Source: Perca fluviatilis (lineage: Eukaryota > Chordata > Actinopteri > Perciformes > Percidae). From it: a stretch of 64,000 nt of DNA. The stretch spans positions 3,046,000-3,109,999 of the forward strand of contig NC_053115.1 of assembly GCF_010015445.1 (NCBI RefSeq), in the 5' to 3' direction. The notes under the pieces are model-generated. The model had not been told where the DNA came from. It saw only the letters and a program-made list of their open reading frames with translations, and did not search any database. The translations under genes and the position numbers were made by a program. Below are positions 11,463-22,750 of this stretch, piece after piece (position 1 is the stretch's first letter; each line of letters opens with the position of its first letter).

Positions 11463-12150
11463 TATTTGAAAAAAAATGCGCCCCCCTACTTTGGCTGATT
11501 ATGCATTGAATTATGCGATCGCATAATTTTGTTTTCCTGGAGGGACTGTATAGTCATGTAGTGTGATTTTTGCATCAATCTTAACCAAACAAAGGTGTTT
11601 TCTGTAGTCTGTAGATAGGATTTGTAGGCTCCACACTACTTCAGAACGGTTAGACACATATTTTGCCTTTAACAAATATTGCGCCCGTTGTATGGCTAAG
11701 GCGCGGCACCCAAGCTGTTTTGGGCACCACTTTAGCCAAATTAATGTAACTTATAGACTTTTCTCAGATCTAATTATTGTAGTTGGTCCCCAGTAGAAGG
11801 CTTTATTTAGCAAGTTTTGTCTTTGAGCTTTTTGAGTGTTATTTATTCATGTATTAGCTGCTCTAGCTTTTCCAATGTTTAAGACACAGATATGGTGGTA
11901 ATAATAATGGTTCGAAATGATGTCAATTTGCATTTCCTTTTGTTGAAAAACGTAACCTTTTCTTGAGGTGCACGCAAAATACGTGCACGTAAGTCTTCCA
12001 CAAACCTAGGGAAAACACTGTCAAAGCTAAAATAACATATTATGCAGCAGACTGAATCCTACCAGTGTGTTTTAATGACTATTATTGATGCAATAACATG
12101 TAAGCAGCATTTTAATGTTATAGCTGATCAAAAGGTAGCTAAGTTTAATT

Positions 12151-12156
<6 letters not shown>
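11463..12156. other. unassigned DNA
   Basis: No gene is seen. A perfect 16-base palindrome (TTATGCGATCGCATAA) sits at about 11512-11527. Otherwise AT-rich, low-information sequence. Confidence 0.35.

Positions 12157-12204
<48 letters not shown>
12157..12204. repeat. TA then CA microsatellite
   Basis: Short TA run followed by about 22 CA units. It sits exactly where the 46-bp-repeat element (copy A) is truncated. Confidence 0.95.
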
Positions 12205-12206
<2 letters not shown>

Positions 12207-13367
12207 TGGCACATCCTAAGGAAAGCTCATTGTAGGACTGGCTCTAGTAATTCTGCACCAAGGCTGTCAAGGGAAAGAGACATCAGATACAGTATTAGGG
12301 GACCACTAAGGTCTATATAAAAGAGACTTCAGATACAGTATTAGGGGACCACTAAGGTCTATATAAAAGAGACTTCAGATACAGTATTAGGGGACCACTA
12401 AGGTCTATATAAAAGAGACTTCAGATACAGTATTAGAGGACCACTAAGGTCTATATAAAAGAGACTTCAGATACAGTATTAGGGGACCACTAAGGCCTAT
12501 ATAAAAGAGACTTCCAGATACAGTATTAGGGGACCACTAAGGTCTATATAAAAGAGACTTCAGATACAGTATTAGGGGGCCCACTAAGGTCTATATAAAA
12601 GAGACTTCAGATAGAGTATTAGGGGACCACTAAGGTCTATATAAAAAAGAGACTTCAGATACAGTATATTAAGGGACCACTAAGGCCTATATAAAAGAGA
12701 CTTCAGATACAGTAAAAGGGACCACTAAGGTCTATATAAAAGAGACTTCAGATATACGTATTAGGGGACCACTAAGGTCTATATAAAAGAGACTTCAGAT
12801 ACAGTATTAGGGGACCACTAAGGTCTATATAAAAGAGACTTCAGATACAGTATTATTAGGGGACCACTAAGGCCTATATAAAAGAGACTTCAGATACAGT
12901 ATGAGGGGACACTACAAGGCCTATATAAAAAAAGAACTCAGATACAGTTAGGGGACCACTAAGGTCTATATAAAAGAGACTTCAGATACAGTATTAGGGG
13001 GCCCACTAAGGCCTATATAAAAGAGACTTCAGATACAGTATTAGGGGACCACTAAGGTCTATATAAAAGAGACTTCAGATAGAGTGATGGGGGGACCACT
13101 AAGGTCTTATATAAAAGAGACTTCAGATACAGTATTAGGGGACCACTAAGGTCTATATAAAAGAGACTTCAGATAGAGTATTAGGGGACCACTAAGGTCT
13201 ATATAAAAGAGACTTCAGATACAGTATTAGGGGACCACTAAGGTCTATATAAAAGAGACTTCAGATACAGTATTAGAGGACCACTAAGGTCTATATAAAA
13301 GAGACTTCAGATAGTGTATTAGGGGACCACTAAGCATCCAAAAAGCAGCATGTCATAGGACCTTTAA
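12205..13367 (-). mobile_element. TTAA-flanked non-autonomous element, copy A, with expanded 46-bp array
   Basis: In minus orientation it begins at 13367 with TTAAAGGTCCTATGACATG, runs through the 46-bp array and ends at the left with GCACCAAGGCTGTCAAGGG and TAGGACTGGCTC, flanked by the CA run. The other end of the family (CATGCCATGGGACC) is absent here. Compare copy B at 27248-28133 and copy C at 59388-61443. Confidence 0.8.
12272..13335 (-). repeat. 46-bp minisatellite, about 23 copies (array A)
   Basis: The unit carries ACTTCAGATACAGTATTAGG, GGACCACTAAGG and CTATATAAAAGAG. Copies differ by substitutions (TCTATATA or CCTATATA, ATACAGT or ATAGAGT) and small indels. The same unit in reverse orientation forms arrays B and C. 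Confidence 0.95.
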
Positions 13368-13597
13368 CTCCTCTGTGTTGTAGGAGCTGTGCGCTCCCTC
13401 CACTATTTCTGGACTTCCTTTCTCTGTATATTCAGTGTGTGTTTCCACAGCTGCGGGGGGGTCTGTCTGTCTGAAGCCAGCGGGCTCAGACCAGATCAAC
13501 ACTCTACCACACATTTACAGTTGAGCTCAGTCAATGTCTCTCCATGAGGTTAGAAAACATGCTTCTGATTAATTCAGCTTCAGATACTAGCCATACT
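13368..13597. other. unassigned DNA
   Basis: No gene or defined repeat is recognised. Confidence 0.35.
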
Positions 13598-13700
13598 ATG
13601 GGTGCTTTCAGCTGCTCCCAGGCGCTGGAGCTCCCTGCCCTCACACATTCGACAGTCTGACTCACCTGTTCAAACTGGCCTACTCACTGTGATCCCCACC
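13598..13700 (+). mobile_element. short LINE fragment
   Basis: The translation LSAAPRRWSSLPSHIRQSDS resembles the C-terminal APRLWNSLP block of L2-type polymerases. It is only about 100 bp and degenerate. Confidence 0.5.
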
Positions 13701-13869
13701 CTCTCTATCAGATTCTCTTCAGCCCCACAGTTTTACTGTCTGTTGTTTTGGGATTTTGTGTGTGTGTGCATGTGCTGTGCTGTCCTGACCCCTGCTGGTA
13801 GTATCTGGGTATCACAGCCTGAGTGTTACTGATGACACTGTAACTCTGTTATCACAGTCACAGTATCCG

Positions 13870-15413
13870 CTTATATAAGGAGGAGTAAGATGAGGCAGTG
13901 TGAGCTCTCGGTGACTATATAAGGAGGAGTAAGATGAGGCAGTGTGAGATCTCTGTGACTATATAAGGAGGAGTAAGATGAGGCAGTTTGAGCTCTCGGT
14001 GACTATATAAGGAGGAGTAAGATGAGGCAGTGTGAGATCTCTGTGACTATATAAGGAGGAGTAAGATGAGGCAGTTTGAGCTCTCGGTGACTATATAAGG
14101 AGGAGTAAGATGAGGCAGTGTGAGATCTCTGTGACTATATAAGGAGGAGTAAGATGAGGCAGTGTGAGCTCTCGGTGACTATATAAGGAGGAGTAAGATG
14201 AGGCAGTTTGAGATCTCTGTGACTATATAAGGAGGAGTAAGATGAGGCAGTGTGAGATCTCTGTGACTATATAAGGAGGAGTAAGATGAGGCAGTGTGAG
14301 ATCTCTGTGACTATATAAGGAGGAGTAAGATGAGGCAGTGTGAGATCTCTGTGACTATATAAGGAGGAGTAAGATGAGGCAGTGTGAGATCTCTGTGACT
14401 ATATAAGGAGGAGTAAGATGAGGCAGTGTGAGATCTCTGTGACTATATAAGGAGGAGTAAGATGAGGCAGTTTGAGCTCTCTGTGACTATATAAGGAGGA
14501 GTAAGATGAGGCAGTTTGAGATCTCTGTGACTATATAAGGAGGAGTAAGATGAGGCAGTTTGAGATCTCTGTGACTATATAAGGAGGAGTAAGATGAGGC
14601 AGTGTGAGCTCTCTGTGACTATATAAGGAGGAGTAAGATGAGGCAGTTTGAGCTCGGCGTGACTATATAAGGAGGAGTAAGATGAGGCAGTTTAGCTCTC
14701 GGTGACTATATAAGGAGGAGTAAGATGAGGCAGTGTGAGCTCTCGGTGACTATATAAGGAGGAGTAAGATGAGGCAGTGTGAGATCTCGGTGACTATATA
14801 AGGAGGAGTAAGATGAGGCAGTGTGAGCTCTCGGTGACTATATAAGGAGGAGTAAGATGAGGCAGTGTGAGCTCTCGGTGACTATATAAGGAGGAGTAAG
14901 ATGAGGCAGTTTGAGATCTCAGTGACTATATAAGGAGGAGTAAGATGAGGCAGTTTGAGCTCTCGGTGACTATATAAGGAGGAGTAAGATGAGGCAGTTT
15001 GAGCTCTCTGTGACTATATAAGGAGGAGTAAGATGAGGCAGTTTGAGATCTCTGTGACTATATAAGGAGGAGTAAGATGAGGCAGTTTGAGATCTCGGTG
15101 ACTATATAAGGAGGAGTAAGATGAGGCAGTTTGAGATCTCGGTGACTATATAAGGAGGAGTAAGATGAGGCAGTTTGAGCTCTCGGTGACTATATAAGGA
15201 GGAGTAAGATGAGGCAGTTTGAGCTCTCGGTGACTATATAAGGAGGAGTAAGATGAGGCAGTTTGAGCTCTCGGTGACTATATAAGGAGGAGTAAGATGA
15301 GGCAGTGTGAGCTCTCGGTGACTATATAAGGAGGAGTAAGATGAGGCAGTTTGAGCTCTCGGTGACTATATAAGGAGGAGTAAGATGAGGCAGTTTGAGA
15401 TCTCTGACTATAT
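13870..15413. repeat. 44-bp minisatellite, about 35 copies
   Basis: The unit contains TATATAAGGAGGAGTAAGAT, GAGGCAGT and a variable GAGCTCTCGGTGAC or GAGATCTCTGTGAC part. Two main variants (with SacI-like GAGCTC or BglII-like AGATCT, and GTTTG or GTGTG) form runs and alternations, so the array has an internal variant map. One more partial unit lies at 16325-16353, past an inserted element. Confidence 0.95.
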
Positions 15414-16325
15414 TTCGGTAGGGTTCCACACAGCGAAATACCTCGCAAATTTCGGCCAACGAAAGTTTGCCTCGGGGGCGTGGTTGCAAAAACAACACGC
15501 AAGTCCGCAACATTTTTTTAAATGTCCCGGGCTGTCAGAAGACAGAGGGCGGTAAAAATGCACAGCAGCAAACCATCGGTAAAACGTTAGCTCATAAATG
15601 CTCTGCTAACCTGGCTATGTAGCCTAGCTGCCTGGCTACGCTTACAATGAAATGCAATGTCCGAACATGCTAGCGGGTGACCTGTCGGCTAGCTGAATCA
15701 TTTTGAGTGTTTAAACTATCTCCAGTGGTCTGTTTGGTGGTGCGTGTTCGCCCTGTTTAAGTTCGTGCGACATATAAACAACAATCCGTGTTGCTACAAG
15801 CGTCAATGTTCGCCAACAAAACATGTAATCAAACAAACGCACAAGTAGCCTAGCTAGCTAGCTGCCTGGCTAGGCTACAATGAAATCCAATGTCCGAACA
15901 CGCTAGCGATTAGCCTGTCGGCTAGCTGAAAAGTTCGAGTGTTTAAACTAACGTATACAGTGGTCTATTTAGCGGTGTATGTGCCCTGACTAAGTTCTTG
16001 TGTCGTATAAAACACAATTCGTGTTGATAGAAGTACCGATGTTCGTGTAGAAACATTTTAATCGCATCAAAATGTTCATGATACGGCCTCATGATGACCT
16101 CCTCCATCTTGGTCAGACTTTTGTTGTAACTCCCGCCTCCAAAACACAAACACGCGGACCTGATTGGTTCTCGAGCGGTCCTCATTTGAATAAAGTTAAA
16201 CTTTCGTCAACTTTATTTCACATCCCCTCTGGCGATTCGCTCTCATCTCGCTCAATCAGGGCGAATTATCGTCTCCATTCACCCTCAATGTGTGGAAACC
16301 TACCGTTAGCGAGTGCTAGCTTACC
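15414..16325. mobile_element. DNA-transposon-like insertion inside the 44-bp array
   Basis: Starts with TTCGGTAGGGTTCCACACA, and near its right end has TGTGTGGAAACCTACCG in inverted order, giving roughly 17-bp imperfect terminal repeats. It separates the main 44-bp array from one leftover unit. Two internal blocks of about 200 bp (15608-15815 and 15846-16047) are direct repeats: both have GCTGCCTGGCTA, ATGAAAT.CAATGTCCGAACA, CTGTCGGCTAGCTGAA and GTGTTTAAACTA. No transposase frame is present. Confidence 0.65.
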
Positions 16326-16540
16326 GTAAGGAGGAGTAAGATGAGGCAGTGTGACTACGCTTTCTGTCTGTGTTCGTCACAGGGTCTGACGTACATGTTG
16401 ATTTAATGATTTTAGTCCCTGTCCCCGGATCAGTTCCTCCTGTGTGCGTTTCTAACATCACTAGCAGGTCCCTCAGGTCTTCTAACCAGGGACTACCGGT
16501 GGTCCCACGCACTCGCTTAAAGACTAAAGGTGATCGTTCA

Positions 16541-16700
16541 GAATCAGAAAAGCTTTATTATTATATAGTACATTTTTTACACATACAAGGAATTTGTTTT
16601 GGTGTCGTAGGTGCATGTCACACATTATCTAAATAAGTTAAACAAACAGGTTAACAGAACAGACAATATAAGTATAAATATATAAATATATGTGTATATA
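16541..16700 (-). mobile_element. LINE 3'-end fragment inserted in L2
   Basis: AATCAGAAAAGCTTTATTAT followed by ACACATACAAGGAATTTG and TTTTGGTG is the reverse complement of a fish LINE tail ending in AATAAAGCTTTTCTGATTCT. No coding. Confidence 0.5.
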
Positions 16701-16703
16701 TAC

Positions 16704-17079
16704 ACCAGAGGCCTCACGATATGATATCATCACGATACCTATGTCACGATACGATATTATTGCGATTTTAAACACATATCGCAATATTCTGCGATATATT
16801 GCGATGTATTACCTTTTTTCCAACTTCAAATTTTTCCCAATTTCAAATGATGTCCCCAAAGGACAATTTTGTCAACATCTGTTTTATCTAAAAAGATACA
16901 TTTCTCTGTTTGTTCATCTCCCTTCAATTGTATTGCTGCAAAATGGGATTATCAAGCAGACAGACTGACCAACACATATATCATAAAAGATCAATACTTG
17001 GCGTCTGTGTATCGATACAGTATTGCCACGAAAAATATCGCGATACTATGCTGTATACATTTTTTCCCCCCCACCCCTA
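16704..17079 (+). mobile_element. hAT-type MITE family C, copy 1 (left end lost)
   Basis: Has CAGAGGCCTCACGATA, repeated CGATAC/ATCGCGATA blocks and the right end CCCCCCACCCCTA. It matches the complete copy at 32365-32751, but the left TAGGGGTGGGAATC terminus is missing. ATATACAC occurs on both sides, yet part of that left match is element sequence, so it is not secure as a target duplication. Confidence 0.75.
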
Positions 17080-17082
17080 ATA

Positions 17083-17268
17083 TACACACACAGGATGTAA
17101 TAAAATACACACACAGGATGTAATAAAATACACACACAGGATGTAATAAAATACACACACAGGATGTAATAAAATACACACACAGGATGTAATAAAATAC
17201 ACACACAGGATGTAATAAAATACACACACAGGATGTAATAAAATACACACACAGGATGTAATAAAATA
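17083..17268. repeat. 23-bp minisatellite, 8 copies
   Basis: The unit is ACACACACAGGATGTAAT plus AAAAT. Copies are essentially identical, which suggests recent expansion. It starts right at the end of the hAT-type MITE. Confidence 0.95.
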
Positions 17269-17562
17269 AGAGTTTATTAATTAAGTTAATTAAGATGTAG
17301 CGGTAGCTCCCACCTGTTAACTTACGTTCTGCTGTCTGTTAGAAAGCAACTGAAAACATACTTGTTTCAACTGGCTTTTGTCTAATGTGTGTAATTTTGG
17401 GCGTTTTATTCTTTCAATCCTCATTCGAATTGCATTCGTTGTTGCATGTTTATTTTCTGTTTTTTTGTATTTCAATCCGATGTCTTTTGTGTGAAGCACT
17501 TTGTGACTCTTGTCTGTGGAAGGTGCGATATGTCGGATGAGTGACGCGCTTCCTGTCTTTAG

Positions 17563-17720
17563 GGAAGGACGAGGCGCGGGGCCAGCTGGACAGCGCGCTG
17601 CAGGACGTCAACGTGCGCTACGCCGTCCTGGAAGAGACCGAGAAACGGGCCGTGTGCAGAGCGCTGATAGAAGAGAGGGCGCGCTACTGCAGCTTCGTCA
17701 GCATGCTGAAGCCTGTACTG
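17563..17720 (+). CDS. mtss1: MTSS-family protein, internal exon, C-terminal half of the I-BAR (IMD) domain
   Basis: The exon follows an acceptor (TTCCTGTCTTTAG) and ends at a GTCAGT donor. It starts with two bases of a split codon and then reads 52 codons. The product includes LDSALQDVNVRYAVLEETEK, then AVCRALIEERARYCSFVSML and KPVL, which strongly resembles the IMD domain of metastasis suppressor 1 (MTSS1/MIM) and MTSS2. Members of this family bend PIP2-rich membranes and bind actin and Rac at the cell cortex. The family is clear but the paralogue is not, so the symbol is family level. A degenerate L2 copy ends about 30 bp upstream, close to the branch-point region. Confidence 0.88.
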
Positions 17721-17730
17721 GTCAGTGCTG

Positions 17731-17793
<63 letters not shown>

Positions 17794-19154
17794 GTGTGTG
17801 TGTTTCTGTCTGTCTGTCTGTGTGTGTTTGATGATATATATGATGTTTGTGTCTGTCTGTGTGTGTGTGTGATGATATGATGGTCGTTTTGTTTGTGTGT
17901 GTCTGTCTATGTCAATGTTGTTTATGTTGTGTATCTGTTCTGTTGTGATGTGATATTTTGTGTATATTGTATGTTTGTTTCTGTTCTGTGATGTGTGATG
18001 ATGATTGTGTATTTCTGTCTGTGATGATATGTTTGATGATTGATGATGTTTGTTTCTGTCTGTTGTGATATGTGTTTTGTATGTGATGATATTGATGATG
18101 TGTTTCTGTTTATGTGATGATGATATTTTGATGTTTGTTCTGTCATGATATGTGTGTGTTTGTGTGTTGGTTTTGTGTTGGTGTGTCTGTCTGTTATGTG
18201 TGTGTATGTGTTTTCTGTATTTGTTGTGATGTTTTTGTCGTTTGTGTGTATCATGGTATGTGTGATGTTGATGATGATGATGATGATATGATTTCTGTGT
18301 TTGTGTGTCTGTCTTCTTCTGTGGTTGTGTTTGGTATTGATGTTTTGTTTGTTGTTGTTTATTTATATTTTTTTTATCGTTTTGTATCTTCTGTCTGTCT
18401 TGATATATTTATATTATTTTATTTGTTTATTTTTATTGATGTATTGTGTATTTGTGTTGATTGATGATATTTTTTTGTCTGATGATATTGTGTGGTGTTG
18501 TGGATCTGAGATGATGATATTGATGATGTGTGTTGTGTTAATGTGATATTTGATATATATGATGATGATGTTGTTTTGTTGTATATGATGATTTTTTGTG
18601 TGATGATATGTTATTGTGTTTTTTTTTTTCTTCATTATGATATTTTCTGTGTGATGTTGTTGATGATTGATATATGATATATATTTTCTTGTTCTGTGTG
18701 ATGTGATGTTGTTTCTGTGTTATATTTGATGATGATGATATTGATATTGATTATTTTGTGATTGATGTATGTGTTTATTATGATGTATGTGTATATTTCT
18801 GTGTGTTTTGTGTGTGTGTGTTGATATGTGTTGTTTTATGATATGTGATGATTTTTGTTTTTTATCTGCTGTTGTGTTGTATTGATGTGTTTCTATGATG
18901 GTTTCTGTGTTGTGTTGGTGTTGATGTGTGTATGTATGTGATATTTTATTTTGTTGATGATGTGTTTGTTTTTATTTGTTGTGTTTGTGTATTATTATTG
19001 ATATATTATTGATGATGTTTGTTTATGTCTGTCTGTGTGTGTCTGTCTGTGTGTGTGTGTTTGTGTGTGTGTGTGTTTCTGTCTGTCTGTCTGTGTGTGT
19101 GTCTGTCTGTGTGTATTGTCTGTCTGTGTGTGTGTGTGTATGTGTGTGTGTGTG

Positions 19155-19193
<39 letters not shown>

Positions 19194-19391
19194 TGTGTGT
19201 CTGTCTGTGTGTGTCTGTCTGTGTGTGTATGTGTGTGTGTTTTTCTGTCTTTGTGTGTGTGTCTGTCTGTCTGTGTGTGTTTCTGTCTGTCTGTGTCTGT
19301 CTGTGTGTGTGTCTGTGTGTGTGTTTGTTTCTGTCTGTCTGTCTGTCTGTCTGTCTGTGTGTATGTGTGTGTTTCTGTCTGTGTGTTTGTT

Positions 19392-19424
<33 letters not shown>

Positions 19425-19583
19425 GTGTATGTGTGTGTTTCTGTCTGTGTGTGTGTTTCTGTGTGTGTGTTTCTGTGTGTGTGTGTGTCTGTGTGTTTCT
19501 GTGTTTCTGTCTGTGTGTGTGTGTCTGTGTGTGTGTTTCTGTGTTTCTGTCTGTGTGTGTGTCTGTGTGTGTGTGTGTTTGTT

Positions 19584-19620
<37 letters not shown>

Positions 19621-19690
19621 GTGTATGTGTGTGTTTCTGTCTGTGTGTGTGTGTCTGTGTGTTTCTGTGTTTCTGTCTGTGTGTGTGTGA
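17721..19690 (+). repeat. 2-kb TG/TCTG/TGATG low-complexity tract filling the first MTSS intron
   Basis: TCTG tetranucleotides (17730-17800) pass into TG with TGATGATAT-like blocks (17870-19020) and back into TG/TCTG (19020-19690). The tract is nearly all T, G and A on the coding strand, so the intron RNA would be strongly UG-rich. Long V/C/S-rich open frames here are artefacts. Confidence 0.93.
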
Positions 19691-19773
19691 GATGTACTTT
19701 TACATTTATGTGGCCTGTGAATTGGTTTAATACTGTTTTAAACTATATAAATAAAGCATGACTTTTTATTAAT

Positions 19774-19774
<1 letters not shown>

Positions 19775-19840
<66 letters not shown>
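19775..19840 (+). repeat. (TG)33 tract ending at a splice acceptor
   Basis: A pure TG run leads straight into the AG of the next exon, so it takes the place normally held by a polypyrimidine tract. Confidence 0.97.
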
Positions 19841-19842
<2 letters not shown>

Positions 19843-19950
19843 GACCATGAGATCAACATGTTGGGTGAGGTGACCCACCTGCAGACTATTCTGGAAGATC
19901 TGACCAACCTGACAGCTGAGCCCAATAAACTCCCAGCTGCCAGCGAGCAG
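19843..19950 (+). CDS. mtss1: MTSS-family protein, exon closing the I-BAR domain
   Basis: The exon has 36 codons in phase 0, between GTGTGTAG and a GTACTC donor. It encodes DHEINMLGEVTHLQTILEDL, then TNLTAEPNKLPAASEQ. In MTSS1 the same place reads as the last IMD helix (MLGEITHLQ) followed by KLP.SSEQ, so alignment and reading phase agree with the previous exon. The acceptor is preceded by 66 bases of pure TG with no usual pyrimidine tract, which may make inclusion of the exon sensitive to UG-binding splicing factors. Confidence 0.9.
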
Positions 19951-20266
19951 GTACTCTCCTCTTCCTCAGACCTTTCCTTCAGTGCCACCATAGATATATA
20001 CACCCTCAGGGGCCAAACGTTACATTTTTAACTCCACTACTGGTGGAGTTAAACTGATATTACTGATATTCTGTATTTTTCTTGATACGCTAACAAGTAT
20101 TGTGTGTGTGTGTGTATCTTAAGCCTGATATATATCCTCTTCCTCTGTGCCATAGAGCTCCATTGTTGCCCAAAAACTATTCAAAACACATCAGTCAGCC
20201 ACACTGTTGCTCTGAGTGACATGTTCCTTCATTATCATAACACACATACTGCAGTTTATTTGGACT

Positions 20267-20994
20267 CTGTCACTACCCAAAGTGAGTAGAGTGCAGATGT
20301 GAGTTGCGCATGCGTCACTTTGCGACAAGTAACCTACAAGATGCTAACGGCGGTTTGAGCTAACGTTAGCAATCAAGTAGCCTACTAGCTAGATGCTAAC
20401 GGCGTTTTGAGCTAACGTTTGCAATCAAGTAGCCTACTAGATGCTAATGGCGTTTTTAGCTAACGTTAGCAATCAAACAATCATAGATAGCTAAAACGTT
20501 TTTGAAATGACTGCTAGCTACAATTTAGCAATCAAACAACATTGGCTGTCACTTGAATGGCGTTTTGAGCTAACGTTAGCAATCAAACAATCATAGAGAG
20601 CTAAAACATTTTTGAAATGACTGCTAGCTACAAGTTAGCAATCAGACACAACAAAGGCTGTCACTTGAATGGTGTTTTGAGCTAACGTTAGCAACCAAAC
20701 AATCATAGAGAGCTAAAACATTTTTGAAATGACTGCTAGCTACAAGTTAGCAATCAGACACAACAAAGGCTGTCACTTGAATGGTGTTTTGAGCTAACGT
20801 TAGCAACCAAACAATCATAGAGAGCTAAAACATTTTTGAAATGATTTCCATCTTCTGTTATTGTATGTAAAGAGAAAAGTTTATTATTTTACATATTTCA
20901 CAAATTTCAGTAAGACACGTTATGCCGTAAACAGTTTAAATCTGAGCATGCGCTACTCACATCTGCACTCTACTCACTTTGGGTAGTGACAGAC
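20267..20994. mobile_element. MITE with about 45-bp terminal inverted repeats, in an MTSS intron
   Basis: The left end TCTGTCACTACCCAAAGTGA continues GTAGAGTGCAGATGTGAG. The right end is its near-perfect reverse complement (20945-20992). Inside are repeated blocks with GAGCTAACGTTAGCAA, CAAACAATCATAGA and GAAATGACTGCTAGCTACAA, forming a tandem unit of about 115 bp at 20460-20835. No coding. The superfamily is not determined. Confidence 0.8.
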
Positions 20995-21274
20995 TCTACC
21001 CCCCACACACACTGTTCTGCTGCCACAAATACTCACTAGAGCTCCAGGTGTGAGTTAATCCTCTGCTGAAAATAGTCTCCAGCAGATGCTCTTCTTTGCT
21101 TCTGTTTGAGTGATGTTTGACAAGACTACAGCAACCAGCTAATCAAGGAAATTGCTGAAGCTTTTTTGATTAAAAAATAATATTTTTGAGCTGTTAGGGA
21201 AGTCGGAAAGTATTGAGGAGCAGAATTTTCCCATTTATTCACGTTGTTTTATGTGTTTAATGTTTGTTACTCAG

Positions 21275-21372
21275 GTGATTTTGGACCTGAAAGGTTCTGA
21301 TTTCAACTACAGCTATCAGACACCCCCAGCTTCCCCCAGTAACACTCTGTCCAGGAAGAGCAGCATCAGCAG
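21275..21372 (+). CDS. mtss1: MTSS-family protein, exon after the I-BAR domain
   Basis: The exon sits between TTTGTTACTCAG and a GTAAGA donor and has 32 codons plus two bases. It encodes [20 protein letters not shown], then [12 protein letters not shown]. The block [19 protein letters not shown] is a hallmark directly after the IMD in MTSS1 and MTSS2, in the serine-rich linker. A CA microsatellite begins five bases after the donor consensus. Confidence 0.92.
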
Positions 21373-21377
21373 GTAAG

Positions 21378-21539
21378 AGACACACACACACAGAGACACA
21401 CACACACACACAGAGACACACACACACACACAGAGACACACACACACACACAGACACACACACACACACACAGAGACACACACACACACACACACACACA
21501 CAGAGACACACACACACAGACACACACACACACACAGAG

Positions 21540-21573
<34 letters not shown>

Positions 21574-22530
21574 ACACACACACACAGAGCACACACACAC
21601 ACACACACACAGACACACACAACCACACACACACACACACACACAGACACACACACAGACACACACACATACAGACACAGAGAGACGTATAGAGAGAGAC
21701 ACAGACACACACAGAGACACACACGCACGCACACACACAGATACACAGACACACACACAGACGCACACACACACGCACATACATACAGACACACACACAC
21801 AGAGAGACACAACGACATGCACGCACACACACATACAGACACACACACAGACACACACACACAGAGACGCTACGCCGCATACACACAGATAACACACACA
21901 TACGACACACACACACAGAGACACAACGACATGCACGTATACACACATACAGCACACACAGCACACACAGACCTTTTACACGCACACACACATACACACA
22001 GAGACGTTATAGAGAGAACCGCATGCGAACTTTACACACGCATACACATACACACACAGAGAGACGTATAGAGAGACACACAGACACGCACGCACACACA
22101 GATACACACACACACGCGCACATACAGACACACACACACACACACAGACACAACGACACGCACGCACAACACAACATACAGACACACACACACATACACA
22201 CACAGAGAGACGTATAGAGAGAGACACACACAGAGACACACACACACAGAGACACGCACGCACACACACAGATACACATACACACGCACATACAGACACA
22301 CACACACAGAGACAACGACACGCACACACACATACAGACACACACACACAGAGACACAACGACACGCACACACACATACAGACACACACACACAGAGACA
22401 CAACGACACGCACACACACATACAGACACACAGATACACACAGACACACACACACAGAGACACAACGACACGCACACACACATACAGACACACACACACA
22501 GAGACACAACGACACGCACACACACATACA
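21378..22530. repeat. 1.15-kb compound CA microsatellite in an MTSS intron
   Basis: ACAC with CAGAGAC, ACGCACG, ACATACAG and GACGTATAGAGAGA interruptions. Blocks such as ACAACGACACGCACACACAC recur four or more times near 22310-22520 with a period of about 60 bp. Open frames through it are artefacts. Confidence 0.95.
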
Positions 22531-22750
22531 GACTTTTTTTATTACATAAAAGACATCTGAATACATTTAGTCACCCTTATGTCCAGTCTGAACAGAGCCT
22601 CAGGTTTACAGACATGGCTCTTCTTTATTATTTGATTCCAACATTTCAGTTTAATTTGTATTTGTTTAGTAGATCATCTGCCTGTCGGTCGGTTGGTGCT
22701 GTTAATCCTAAAACCTGTTTTTATTTCGTGTGTCCTGTGTGTTTTCGTAG

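Larger units (their letters stand above)
16453..17535 (+). mobile_element. degenerate L2 copy split by later insertions
   Basis: The left piece (16453-16540) encodes SRSLRSSNQGLPVVPRTRLK and TKGDRS. The right piece (about 17285-17535) encodes VRKQLKTYLFQLAFV followed by a 3' UTR with GAAGCACTTTGTGACTC and GGAAGGTGCGATA. About 740 bp of later insertions lie between them. The L2 end lies only about 30 bp before the acceptor of the first MTSS exon. Confidence 0.75.

Noticed and set aside
12272..13335. CRISPR-like regular repeats
   Set aside because: Units are head to tail with no unique spacers, in a vertebrate genome and within a mobile element. The same applies to the 42-, 44- and 26-bp arrays.
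16698..17087. 8-bp target duplication ATATACAC around the truncated hAT-type MITE
   Set aside because: The last bases of the left match belong to the element itself and the area is TA/CA-rich, so the match may be chance.
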